Shown: piece after piece, positions 43,053 to 51,429 of the stretch
Numbering within the stretch: the stretch's first letter is position 1
Layout: the number at the start of each line of letters is the position of its first letter
Source of the DNA: JABDBL01 sp963845445
GTDB taxonomy: Bacteria > Cyanobacteriota > Vampirovibrionia > Obscuribacterales > Obscuribacteraceae
Assembly: GCA_963845445.1 (NCBI GenBank)
Contig: CAWJSE010000002.1
Location: 2,666,001 to 2,730,000 of the forward strand
DNA: 64,000 nt
Direction: 5' to 3'
Translations under genes and position numbers: made by a program
The notes under the pieces: model-generated
Told to the model about the DNA's origin: nothing
Database searches by the model: none
What the model saw: the letters and a program-made list of their open reading frames with translations, nothing else

Positions 43053-44798
43053 ATGAAAAAAGCTGTCTTTCATTCAATATTAATCGTTCTTTTGTTAATG
43101 GCTTCTCCTCTGTATTGTTTTGCCGGGACTAGCGATACGGTTCTACAGGCCATGCAAGACGAAATTGGTCGTTCGATGAAAAATCTAAAAATCAACGGGC
43201 ATGAAGGGCCTTATTTTATTTCTTACCGGGTAGCAGAATATGAGACCAAGCGCTTTGGTGCTTCAAACGGTGCTCTTACTGACAATAGCGATACACGTTG
43301 GCGCAATCTCAAAGTCGACGTGAGAGAAGGAAATTATCATTTCGACAGCTCCGGTTTCAATATGCGCCCCACTGCCGGCTTGTCAGCGTCTTCGGGGAGC
43401 ACCGGTGGCACACTGACAATAGATAATGATTACGATGCCATCAGAAACGCCCTCTGGCTACGCACCGATACTGCTTACAAAACAGCAATTAAAAACTTTG
43501 AAGCCAAGAAAAACTTTTTAGAACAAAATAACATACAAGAACGTCCCAATGATTTCTCACAAGAAGTCGCCACCGTTTCAATCGAAAAACCTGCTAAAGA
43601 TCAGGATTGCAGCCATTGGCAATCCGCCACTAGATCAATTTCTGGCCTATTCAGAGAATATCCGGAGATTCAGCGTTCATCCGTCAGTTTTACCTCCAAT
43701 AAAGTTACCAATTGGTTTGTGAATAGTGAAGGCACCAGAGTGAAGGAGAGCGAGAATCAATACTCTCTGATTGCACTGGCAAGCTTACAAGCCGATAATG
43801 GCATGCAATTAGCAGATAATCGCCTCTTCTGTAGCAATCATCTCAGTGATTTGCCAACAGAATCAGAAATTAAGCAAGCGGTCAAAGAGATGATCGATAA
43901 ACTTATTGCTTTGAAGTCGGCTCCTCTATCCAAAGAATATCGGGGCCCCATTTTGCTGGAAGGACAGGCATCCGCAGAGTTTATAAATGAATTGCTTCGT
44001 TACAATTTTGGTCATGCCCAAGAAATTCTAAGCTCCAGCGATAATTTATCTTCATCAAAGCGTAATCCTTTAAAGAATTTAGTAGGGCAGACCATCATGC
44101 CCTCATTCTTAACCATAGTTGATGACCCTTTGTGCGAAAAATTTTGCGGTCGCCCAATAATTGGCGGATACAAGATTGATGAAGAAGGCGTAGCCGCACA
44201 AAAAGTTGTTCTGGTAGATAAAGGTATACTTAAAACATTTTGCACCAGTCGCACCCCCACACTATATACAAAGAAAAGCAATGGGCATTCAATCGCCGGA
44301 CTGGGTGAAGCAAGCGTTCTCTATGTCAATTCAGATAATCAGTTAAACGCCAAAGAATTAAAAGAAAAACTGATTGCATTGGGCAAGAAAGCTGGTTTGA
44401 AACAAGTGCTAATCGCTCGACGTCTTTCAAGCTATGACTCAGCAATCTTTAATCCCGGCTCTTTATCAGCCGAAATACGAGCTAATGCCTCTGGCTCAAG
44501 CTCAAATTCTCTATTTGTGCGCTCACCCTTGCTTCTGTACACAGTCTCAGTTGATGACGGTCATGAAGAGTTGGTACGCGGAGCTCTTTTCAGCGCAATA
44601 TCTATTGCGGCTTTAAGAAATATAGTTTGCACTGGTAACGACGCCAAACCATATTTGACTCTTGCCATAGAACCAGGCGAATTATCCTACTATCACTTAG
44701 TCTGCCCCTCTTTGATATTCAGTGAAATCGATCTGCACGAACCTGATAAAGAAACCGATAAATTACCCATCTTAGCGAATCCTTTAGCAGAAAAATAA
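43053..44798 (+). CDS. Exported TldE-like paralogue without zinc site
   Basis: A 581-residue paralogue of the upstream gene with its own signal peptide (MKKAVFHSILIVLLLMASPLYCFAG). Blocks such as DDPLCEKFCGRPIIGGYKIDEEGVAAQ align with the first copy, but the HExxxH segment reads NELLRY, losing both histidines, and the GTCG third-ligand motif is gone. It therefore resembles TldE, the non-catalytic half of the TldD/TldE heterodimer, here arisen as a duplicated, exported pair. It starts 18 bp after the first copy and is surely co-transcribed. Confidence 0.85.
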   Translation: MKKAVFHSILIVLLLMASPLYCFAGTSDTVLQAMQDEIGRSMKNLKINGHEGPYFISYRVAEYETKRFGASNGALTDNSDTRWRNLKVDVREGNYHFDSSGFNMRPTAGLSASSGSTGGTLTIDNDYDAIRNALWLRTDTAYKTAIKNFEAKKNFLEQNNIQERPNDFSQEVATVSIEKPAKDQDCSHWQSATRSISGLFREYPEIQRSSVSFTSNKVTNWFVNSEGTRVKESENQYSLIALASLQADNGMQLADNRLFCSNHLSDLPTESEIKQAVKEMIDKLIALKSAPLSKEYRGPILLEGQASAEFINELLRYNFGHAQEILSSSDNLSSSKRNPLKNLVGQTIMPSFLTIVDDPLCEKFCGRPIIGGYKIDEEGVAAQKVVLVDKGILKTFCTSRTPTLYTKKSNGHSIAGLGEASVLYVNSDNQLNAKELKEKLIALGKKAGLKQVLIARRLSSYDSAIFNPGSLSAEIRANASGSSSNSLFVRSPLLLYTVSVDDGHEELVRGALFSAISIAALRNIVCTGNDAKPYLTLAIEPGELSYYHLVCPSLIFSEIDLHEPDKETDKLPILANPLAEK

Positions 44799-44821
44799 GC
44801 CTCGATCATTAGCCTGGGCAG

Positions 44822-45841
44822 TCATATCCATTTGTGAAGGGGTGAACTGGGATCATTACTGGCGTCCCAATTTAAAAATGAAAGAATCAATTGCAGCCCT
44901 ACCAAAGTAGTTATAGCGGTAAGCATAATAATTCCAGTGGGAGCCAAGATCTGGCGGGAAGCGTAGCGATACCATTCGATACTGCCAAAAATGACGCCAA
45001 AAGATAACAAAGCAACTCCCACTATAAGCTGAATGGTAAAAGCAGTAAAATTTCTTAGCATGTAGCAATAGAAAAATCGCTTAAGTAAATTGATAAAATG
45101 ATTCCAGGTAAACTCCAGCAGAATCTCACCAATACGTAAATTACTCGGTTCCCCGCCGTATACTGCTTTCATCGGAACATCTTTAACAACGGCCTGCAGA
45201 GTGTATAAACGGAAAAGCATGTCTGTTTCAAAGAAAAAACGTTTGCTCAATTTGTCTAAAGGTATTTCAGCCAATACTTTACTATGAATGGCAGTGTAAC
45301 CATTATTCGGGTCAAATATATGCCAATATCCGGTGGATAGTTTAGACATAAAAGAAAGAATGGCATTTCCAAATACACGAACACTAGGCATTTGCTTTAC
45401 TAAATCAATACTAAAAAAACGATTGCCTTTTGCATAGTCTGCCCGCTCTTCAATAATCGGCCTAACCAATTTGCCTATAAAGCTTGGATCCATTTGTCCA
45501 TCGCCATCTAATTTAACAATGATCGACTCACCATTAGATAAAGCCGCTTTATAACCGGTTACCATTGCGCCCCCCACGCCTTGATTGCTCGCATTAAAGA
45601 GTACTTCTACTCGTGCGTCTTTATTATTTTCTTGCACAAATTTCCCGCTATTTTCTGGGCAAGCGTCATCAACCACATAGATCTTTTCCACTTCAGATCC
45701 AATTCTTTCTATGACCGATAAAATGTAATTGCGCACCTTATAGCAAGGGATTACTACAAAAATTCTCTTGTTAGCTCTCGGCGATTCTTCTATGGTATTT
45801 TGCTGCATAAACTCTTTTTTCACTCTGAAATATTGTAGCAA
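44822..45841 (-). CDS. Family 2 glycosyltransferase with C-terminal membrane helices
   Basis: A 339-residue GT2 enzyme of the DPM1/GtrB kind. RIFVVIPCYKVRNYILSVIERI, VVDDACPENSG and KLDGDGQMDP form the nucleotide-sugar site, and two hydrophobic helices (about 255-280 and 297-320) anchor it. Such enzymes load sugar onto polyprenyl phosphate or modify surface glycans. Its start is directly after the stop of the phosphatase-superfamily gene, so both act together. The real start could be MQQNTIEE, 11 residues in. Confidence 0.9.
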   Translation of the reverse strand: MLQYFRVKKEFMQQNTIEESPRANKRIFVVIPCYKVRNYILSVIERIGSEVEKIYVVDDACPENSGKFVQENNKDARVEVLFNASNQGVGGAMVTGYKAALSNGESIIVKLDGDGQMDPSFIGKLVRPIIEERADYAKGNRFFSIDLVKQMPSVRVFGNAILSFMSKLSTGYWHIFDPNNGYTAIHSKVLAEIPLDKLSKRFFFETDMLFRLYTLQAVVKDVPMKAVYGGEPSNLRIGEILLEFTWNHFINLLKRFFYCYMLRNFTAFTIQLIVGVALLSFGVIFGSIEWYRYASRQILAPTGIIMLTAITTLVGLQLILSFLNWDASNDPSSPLHKWI

Positions 45842-47167
45842 TCAGCCTTTGCCAACGTTTAATGGTTCACTAATACCAAAAAAGCGCAAAATGTAATGCG
45901 CCAGCTCATGATTGGGAATCATTGGTGGTGATAGCGGTTTTGTTTGCATTACAAAGCCATTTTGACTATGCTTGCCTGTTCGTTTAACTACCTTTTGAAA
46001 ACAATCAAAAAATTTATAATCCCTATCGCCTACAGTAAAGAGTGCATCACTATTAACCGGTTTTGTAAAGGCCAGTCGATAAAAGAGCTTGGAAACATCA
46101 ACGGGATCACGTTCTACATATAACAAATGCTCACTATTAATCGTAGCTGTTGACAGTAGGGCAAAAGCATTTTGGCAGTCCTTTTGGCTAGCAAAATAAA
46201 GCAGAGCATCATGTGTCATTAATGGTTCGACTCTCAATGCCTTAATTCCAATATGCTTGATGAATTGCGCATGATCAATTTGGCGATAAAGAATCCAAGG
46301 ATCCTCACTATTTGTGTTTACCTGACTTAAGCCATTAGTGATCAACAGAACCTCATTATCATCCTTGTCACGCAAAACTTTTTCTAGTATCAAGTCAATC
46401 ACCTTGAACACATATAAGAGTTCTCTAGATAACTTGTTTTCGTTGATCCAATAATGATGTTGGGCATGTGCTATAAGGTTCAGAAACAAAATGGAAAATC
46501 TTGGCTTATAGCGGGCTTTGAATTTCAGGAATGCGCAAGTCGAGGTGAATTCAAAAAAAGCTCCCAGTACCATTTTGCTTGGACCAAACTTAAGTAACCC
46601 TTCGCCAAAATTTCCCCAAGCCTCAATTAATTCTGACAGGGATAGTATTCTCAATAATCCCCAAGCATACGTCCAGCTAGCAGATATAAATGGTCTTATG
46701 GAAAGGTTCAGATAATTACGTGAAATGTAGCGCGCCAGTAAGGCAAATTGATCGGCCGTTTCAGGATAAGCCATTTCATTGGTTGTCCAAGGGTCAGCCA
46801 GAAAGAATAAACAATTCTCTTCGTTTCTTCTAGAACCATTCATTACACCCCAGATACCACTCGTGATACCATGCTCTCCGAGTATTTCCCATATTTGTCG
46901 TTGTCTAAGATTAGGCACACAACCTAAATGCTTAATGCCATGAATTTGTGACGATACTCCCGTATGGATTGAAACCCACTGGGCCCAGGGCTCAAGAAAT
47001 CCACTTTCATCTGTATCATCGGTTAGTGTATGTGTCTCTTCGAAATGCAAAATCTTTGCAATGTTCGGACAAGTCCCTGTAGCTGAAGCCGCTTGCAGCA
47101 AGTTTCGATTTGCTTCATTTAGCTCGAGAAGAAGAAGTGATGAGTTTGTGTCATTGCTAGGCTTCAT
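45842..47167 (-). CDS. Alkaline-phosphatase superfamily (phosphodiesterase/nucleotide pyrophosphatase-like) protein
   Basis: A 441-residue protein of the alkaline phosphatase/type I phosphodiesterase superfamily by eye: LLLLELNEANRNLLQ at the N-terminus, WAQWVSIHTGVSSQIHG around the expected nucleophile Ser/Thr, a DDNEVLLITNGLSQ region near the second metal site, and a HAQHHYW block. No signal peptide is seen. It could transfer or cleave a phospho-group on a lipid-linked glycan, since it is followed directly by a GT2 glycosyltransferase. Exact reaction unknown. Confidence 0.68.
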   Translation of the reverse strand: MKPSNDTNSSLLLLELNEANRNLLQAASATGTCPNIAKILHFEETHTLTDDTDESGFLEPWAQWVSIHTGVSSQIHGIKHLGCVPNLRQRQIWEILGEHGITSGIWGVMNGSRRNEENCLFFLADPWTTNEMAYPETADQFALLARYISRNYLNLSIRPFISASWTYAWGLLRILSLSELIEAWGNFGEGLLKFGPSKMVLGAFFEFTSTCAFLKFKARYKPRFSILFLNLIAHAQHHYWINENKLSRELLYVFKVIDLILEKVLRDKDDNEVLLITNGLSQVNTNSEDPWILYRQIDHAQFIKHIGIKALRVEPLMTHDALLYFASQKDCQNAFALLSTATINSEHLLYVERDPVDVSKLFYRLAFTKPVNSDALFTVGDRDYKFFDCFQKVVKRTGKHSQNGFVMQTKPLSPPMIPNHELAHYILRFFGISEPLNVGKG

Positions 47168-47408
47168 CTCTTAGATTCCTCCTCAAGTCTGAGACCGCAA
47201 CTTAATTCTATCAGTCCAACCACCACTTTGAATAATAAACCCAGCTTCTGCCCATGCCAAACCAAGACTAATTAGCCAGCCAATCATTTAATTTGCAACA
47301 ATTTATTCGCTCTGGCAAATAATTTGATCTTCCGAGCCGATAAGCCCACTAATAATGTCTGTCGCAGCTTTAACTGTCAAGCACTTTATCCATCAAGCAT
47401 TTCACTAC

Positions 47409-50400
47409 TTACGCTTTCGGATCGTCGTCATTTGATAGCTGCGTTGAACTATTTGGCTGCTCGGATTTATCTTCGCTAACATCTTTGCCATTCTTTTTAG
47501 GTTCTTTATCAGACTTGACCAAACCCTTTATGGCATCTAGATTCACAACCACTGTCTTACCAACTAATTTTTTCTCGGCCAGAATAAGCATTTCTCGCTC
47601 TATGTCAATTTCTGAACGATGCGGTTCAAGAATTTTTGCAATGTCACGAAAGAATAGAGTTTCTTTTTCTACCAGGGCTTCAGCCAATTGTCGCAACCCT
47701 TCTTTATGCGCTCCCAACAGTTCGCGCACTCTGCTTAAACATTCGTCAACCAGGTTTTTAATCTCCATTTCAATCTCACGCTCCGTCTCAGGGGATGTGC
47801 GTGAATAGTTTCCGCCGAAAGCAGTATCCACATTAAATTTAAACGAACCCATTCCCAGTTCTCTAATCATCCGTCGAGCGTTTTGAGACACATGTATAAG
47901 ATCCCCGGATGGTCCAGAAGTAGTTGTATTTGTAAACAGCTCTTCGGCTACATAACCACCCAAAGATACTTCCATGCGCACCATCAATTCTTCTTTTGAA
48001 ATCTGCATATAATCTTCTTTGGTTACCGGCCACATATATCCTAGAGCATAGCCGCTAGGAACAATGGTTAAAACTTGAATGCGAGCTCTTAAATTGCGAA
48101 AATAAGAAACAATCGCATGTCCGGCCTCATGATATGCAGTTTCCAAAAGCTCTTGAGCCAAAATATTGCCAGCGTAAGACATACCGAATTCTACTCTCTG
48201 AATGGCTTGTATAATATCTCTCTGACTTACTTTGGTGCGACCATCACGAATGGCTATTAGACCCGCTTCGTTGGCAACATTAGCAAGGTTTGCCCCTGCC
48301 TTAAATACAGTCATACGGGCTATGTCCAATGCATTCACTGTATCGTCGCAGGGAATTTCTTTCAAGTGAAATTTGATAATTGCTTCTCTACCTTCTAAGT
48401 TAGGCATAGGAATGTCAATCCGTCTATCAAAACGCCCTGGACGCAATAGAGCGGGATCGAGCATGTCTGCGTTATTAGTGGCACCAATCGTGAGCACTTT
48501 ATGTTTACCAAATCCATCCATTTCACTCAATAATTGATTAAGGGTCTTGTTTGAATCCTGAATAGCACCGCCACCAGTATCTATTCCCCGTCTGGCCCCA
48601 ATAGCATCTATTTCATCTATGAAAACAATACTTGGTTTACCGCTGCGACGAGCTTGTTCATAAACTGCTCGCACCCGATTAGAACCAACCCCTGCCCACA
48701 TTGATTGAAAATCTCCACCGGACAAAGCGTAAAAGGGTACACCAGCTTCATTAGCAATAGCTTTAGCCAGCATTGTTTTACCCGTTCCGGGTGGCCCAAC
48801 TAAAATTACACCCTTTGGCGCTTTCAGACCACTTTCTGTTACTTTGTCTGCGTATTTCAATAAGGCTACCACCTCAGCAGCTTCCGCTTTAGCAGAGTCC
48901 ATACCTTTAACATCCTCAAGTTTTACATCAATATCCGGCACTCGCGATAAATTCATACCACCAGTATTTAATTTGTGTCCCGCAGTAACCGATATACGCT
49001 CTGCTGCCTGTTCTAAATCAATTTCCTCAACATGTTTACTGCCTCTGCGCACCGCAAGAATAGCCGCCTCATTTACAGAAGCAGCTATGTCAGCCCCAGA
49101 AAAATTAACTGATATTTTGCCCAGTTTATCCAAGTTTGGTTCTGATTCTAGTTTTATATTTTTCAAATATTTTTGAAATATTTTCTTTCTACCTTCTATG
49201 TCTGGCAAACCAATATATGTTTTACGATCAAATCGGCCTGACCTCATAAAAGCTGGATCCAGATTTTGCTCAGCATTGGTAGCCCCAATGGTAATGACAT
49301 TGCTGCGTCCCAGGCCGTCCAGTTCTACCAATATTTGATTTAGAGCACTGGTACGGTTACTGCCAGTATCGCTAACTGTCCCACCGATAGCATCAATTTC
49401 GTCAATAAATATAATTGCAGCTGGACTTTTTCGGGCTTGTGTATACAAACCGCGTATACGGGCCGCTCCTTCACCAACAAAAGCGTTGACAAAATAGCTG
49501 CCAGATAAACCATAAAACGGCACACCCGCCTCATTGGCCACAGCTTTGGCCAGCATAGTTTTACCCACTCCAGGCGGCCCTATTAATAAGACCCCTTTTG
49601 GAATTTTTGCTCCAATACGTCTCAGCTCATCACCATGACGCAAGAAGTCGACAATTTCCAGTAAGTCTTGCTTAACATCATCTATGCCAATCACATCGTC
49701 TAACCGTACAGATGTATCATGATTAGCTATTTGAATGCCGGAGCCTACCATTGTACGTTCCAGTCCAACTGAGACGCGCTCCAATGCCTGGATAATTACT
49801 TCAGTAGTTACTTTACCTGGACCATTGGGTCTATGCCCTATTAAGGCCGCTTCGTTAACCACACCAGCAATTTCGGCTGGTGAATAATTTGATGTCAGCA
49901 TGGCTACTTCGTCTAAATCAATCGAAGCAATATTGCAATTGACTTTCTTTAAATAATAACGAAACAGTTCTTTTCTTTCCTCTGGATTGGGCGTTTCAAA
50001 ATAGATTCTTCTATCCATCCGTCCAGCGCGCATTATAGCTGGATCCAAAATAGCATCATTGTTTGTAGCACCAATCACCATCATATTACTGCCATAAAAG
50101 CCATCCATTTCTGTCAGTAAAGCGTTGAGGGTCATATTCATATCAGAAATTCCCCCGAAGCCTCTGTCTCCTGTGCGTCGGGCAGCCATCGAATCAATTT
50201 CATCTATGAATAAAATTGATCGTTCGAATTTGCGCAATTTGGCAAAAAGTGTTTTTAATTTAAAAACCCCTAGACCCATAATAATGCCGCTCACACTGGA
50301 GCCTTCCAATACAAAGAAGGGCACTCCAATCTCATTAGCAATAGCCCTGGCAAATAAAGTTTTACCTACACCGGGTGGCCCGATAAATAGCATACCTTTG

Positions 50401-50801
50401 GGTATTTGGGCGCCACTTTCTTTATATTTTGCTGGGTCAGAAAGCATCTCTGCTACTTCGCGAATCTCTACTTTTGCCCTGTCATTACCAATTAGCTCTT
50501 CTAACGTTGTCGGTGCTTTCGGATTGATTGGTGCGGCCTTATACAAAAACGGGAAAAATTTACGGCCAAAACCTTTTGGTGCTTTTGAATCAGCGCGCGG
50601 CGGTAGAGGAAAAATAATGGAAATAAGAATAAAGAATTGCATCAATATAACCAAAGCCCCAAAGAGAGCTGCTCCGATTACAGACACTACTGAATATTTC
50701 AGCAAGGCGGGAAAGGAAGCGAACGGATTCCAGAAACCAGCAGTACAAAGTAATAGCACCACCCACAGTACCAGTAACGTCCATTTTGCCCATGTTTTCA
50801 T
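47409..50801 (-). CDS. FtsH-like membrane protease with three AAA+ domains and an M41 peptidase
   Basis: A 1130-residue protein, nearly twice the size of ordinary FtsH. Two N-terminal membrane helices (about 7-27 and 37-64) are followed by three AAA+ modules. Walker A: GPPGVGKT 141-148, GPPGVGKT 408-415, GPPGTGKT 669-676. Walker B FIDEID and the arginine-finger GR(M/F)DR are present in all three. The pore motif is IMG in AAA1, FVG in AAA2 and WAG in AAA3. The M41 peptidase has HEAGH (891-895) and SGPSGDL (D967), so zinc ligands look complete. A charged disordered tail ends it. Ordinary FtsH has one AAA+ domain. Confidence 0.92.
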   Translation of the reverse strand: MKTWAKWTLLVLWVVLLLCTAGFWNPFASFPALLKYSVVSVIGAALFGALVILMQFFILISIIFPLPPRADSKAPKGFGRKFFPFLYKAAPINPKAPTTLEELIGNDRAKVEIREVAEMLSDPAKYKESGAQIPKGMLFIGPPGVGKTLFARAIANEIGVPFFVLEGSSVSGIIMGLGVFKLKTLFAKLRKFERSILFIDEIDSMAARRTGDRGFGGISDMNMTLNALLTEMDGFYGSNMMVIGATNNDAILDPAIMRAGRMDRRIYFETPNPEERKELFRYYLKKVNCNIASIDLDEVAMLTSNYSPAEIAGVVNEAALIGHRPNGPGKVTTEVIIQALERVSVGLERTMVGSGIQIANHDTSVRLDDVIGIDDVKQDLLEIVDFLRHGDELRRIGAKIPKGVLLIGPPGVGKTMLAKAVANEAGVPFYGLSGSYFVNAFVGEGAARIRGLYTQARKSPAAIIFIDEIDAIGGTVSDTGSNRTSALNQILVELDGLGRSNVITIGATNAEQNLDPAFMRSGRFDRKTYIGLPDIEGRKKIFQKYLKNIKLESEPNLDKLGKISVNFSGADIAASVNEAAILAVRRGSKHVEEIDLEQAAERISVTAGHKLNTGGMNLSRVPDIDVKLEDVKGMDSAKAEAAEVVALLKYADKVTESGLKAPKGVILVGPPGTGKTMLAKAIANEAGVPFYALSGGDFQSMWAGVGSNRVRAVYEQARRSGKPSIVFIDEIDAIGARRGIDTGGGAIQDSNKTLNQLLSEMDGFGKHKVLTIGATNNADMLDPALLRPGRFDRRIDIPMPNLEGREAIIKFHLKEIPCDDTVNALDIARMTVFKAGANLANVANEAGLIAIRDGRTKVSQRDIIQAIQRVEFGMSYAGNILAQELLETAYHEAGHAIVSYFRNLRARIQVLTIVPSGYALGYMWPVTKEDYMQISKEELMVRMEVSLGGYVAEELFTNTTTSGPSGDLIHVSQNARRMIRELGMGSFKFNVDTAFGGNYSRTSPETEREIEMEIKNLVDECLSRVRELLGAHKEGLRQLAEALVEKETLFFRDIAKILEPHRSEIDIEREMLILAEKKLVGKTVVVNLDAIKGLVKSDKEPKKNGKDVSEDKSEQPNSSTQLSNDDDPKA

Positions 50802-50867
50802 TTAATTGCTCTGCCTCTTTAATAAGCTGCTTGCTTTATTTGTCTTATGCCTTGATTTTACAACTAT

Positions 50868-51122
50868 TCATCGTGCTGTACCCCAAGGAAAATCTACGCC
50901 GTCACCGGAGCTTTTTTCATCGATCTTTGTAATATAACCACTGTCCCGTGTTTTATCAGTGATCGTAAAATCCGTATACATCATTTCCTGCTTATCAACA
51001 CCACAAGCCCCTTCTTGCATTAAATTTATACCAATAGGCACTGGTTGGGGTGGCATACCGGCATCACCTAACCAACAAGTGAAGCAAAGAGCCAGTATAA
51101 GGATAATTAAGTAAGTCTTCAT
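50868..51122 (-). CDS. Small exported protein, possible lipoprotein
   Basis: An 84-residue unrecognised protein. From ATG 51122 the sequence MKTYLIILILALCFTCWLG gives a signal peptide with a Cys that could be lipidated. The mature part has one further Cys (EGACGVD) and a basic/acidic polar region (TDFTITDKTRDSGYITKIDEKSSGDGVDFPWG). It lies 66 bp upstream of the FtsH-like gene on the same strand and may be its operon partner. The earlier in-frame ATG at 51131 adds only MLF. Confidence 0.6.
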   Translation of the reverse strand: MKTYLIILILALCFTCWLGDAGMPPQPVPIGINLMQEGACGVDKQEMMYTDFTITDKTRDSGYITKIDEKSSGDGVDFPWGTAR

Positions 51123-51369
51123 GAATAACAAACCGGAGGATAAAGCTACGTTTATAAGTTAATAATGCCCACATTCTAAGGTTATTCTAGCCTTTTTCAT
51201 AGACTTTGCCTAAAACGTCCAAACACCATATTGCCGTTCAATTATCAACGTTCGGCAGGTTGATTGACTACCTTTACGACCAAAACCAGGCGAGCATTAT
51301 TTCGCCTACATCCAGAAAGATTAAATGCGCCAGTAAAGCCGCAAAAACCACTGCCTAGACTTCCTGGGC

Positions 51370-51403
51370 GTATAAACAGGGTCAAAGGCATGCTTGTTTA
51401 TAC
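51370..51403. repeat. Inverted repeat downstream of the spermine-synthase-like gene
   Basis: GTATAAACA (51370-51378) pairs with TGTTTATAC (51395-51403), nine perfect pairs around a 16-nt loop. It lies 27 bp beyond the stop of the minus-strand spermine-synthase-like gene and may end its transcript, although no T run follows. No gene in 51132-51429 is supported. Confidence 0.45.
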
Positions 51404-51429
51404 TCCCCCGAGGCTGGCTCATATATTTG

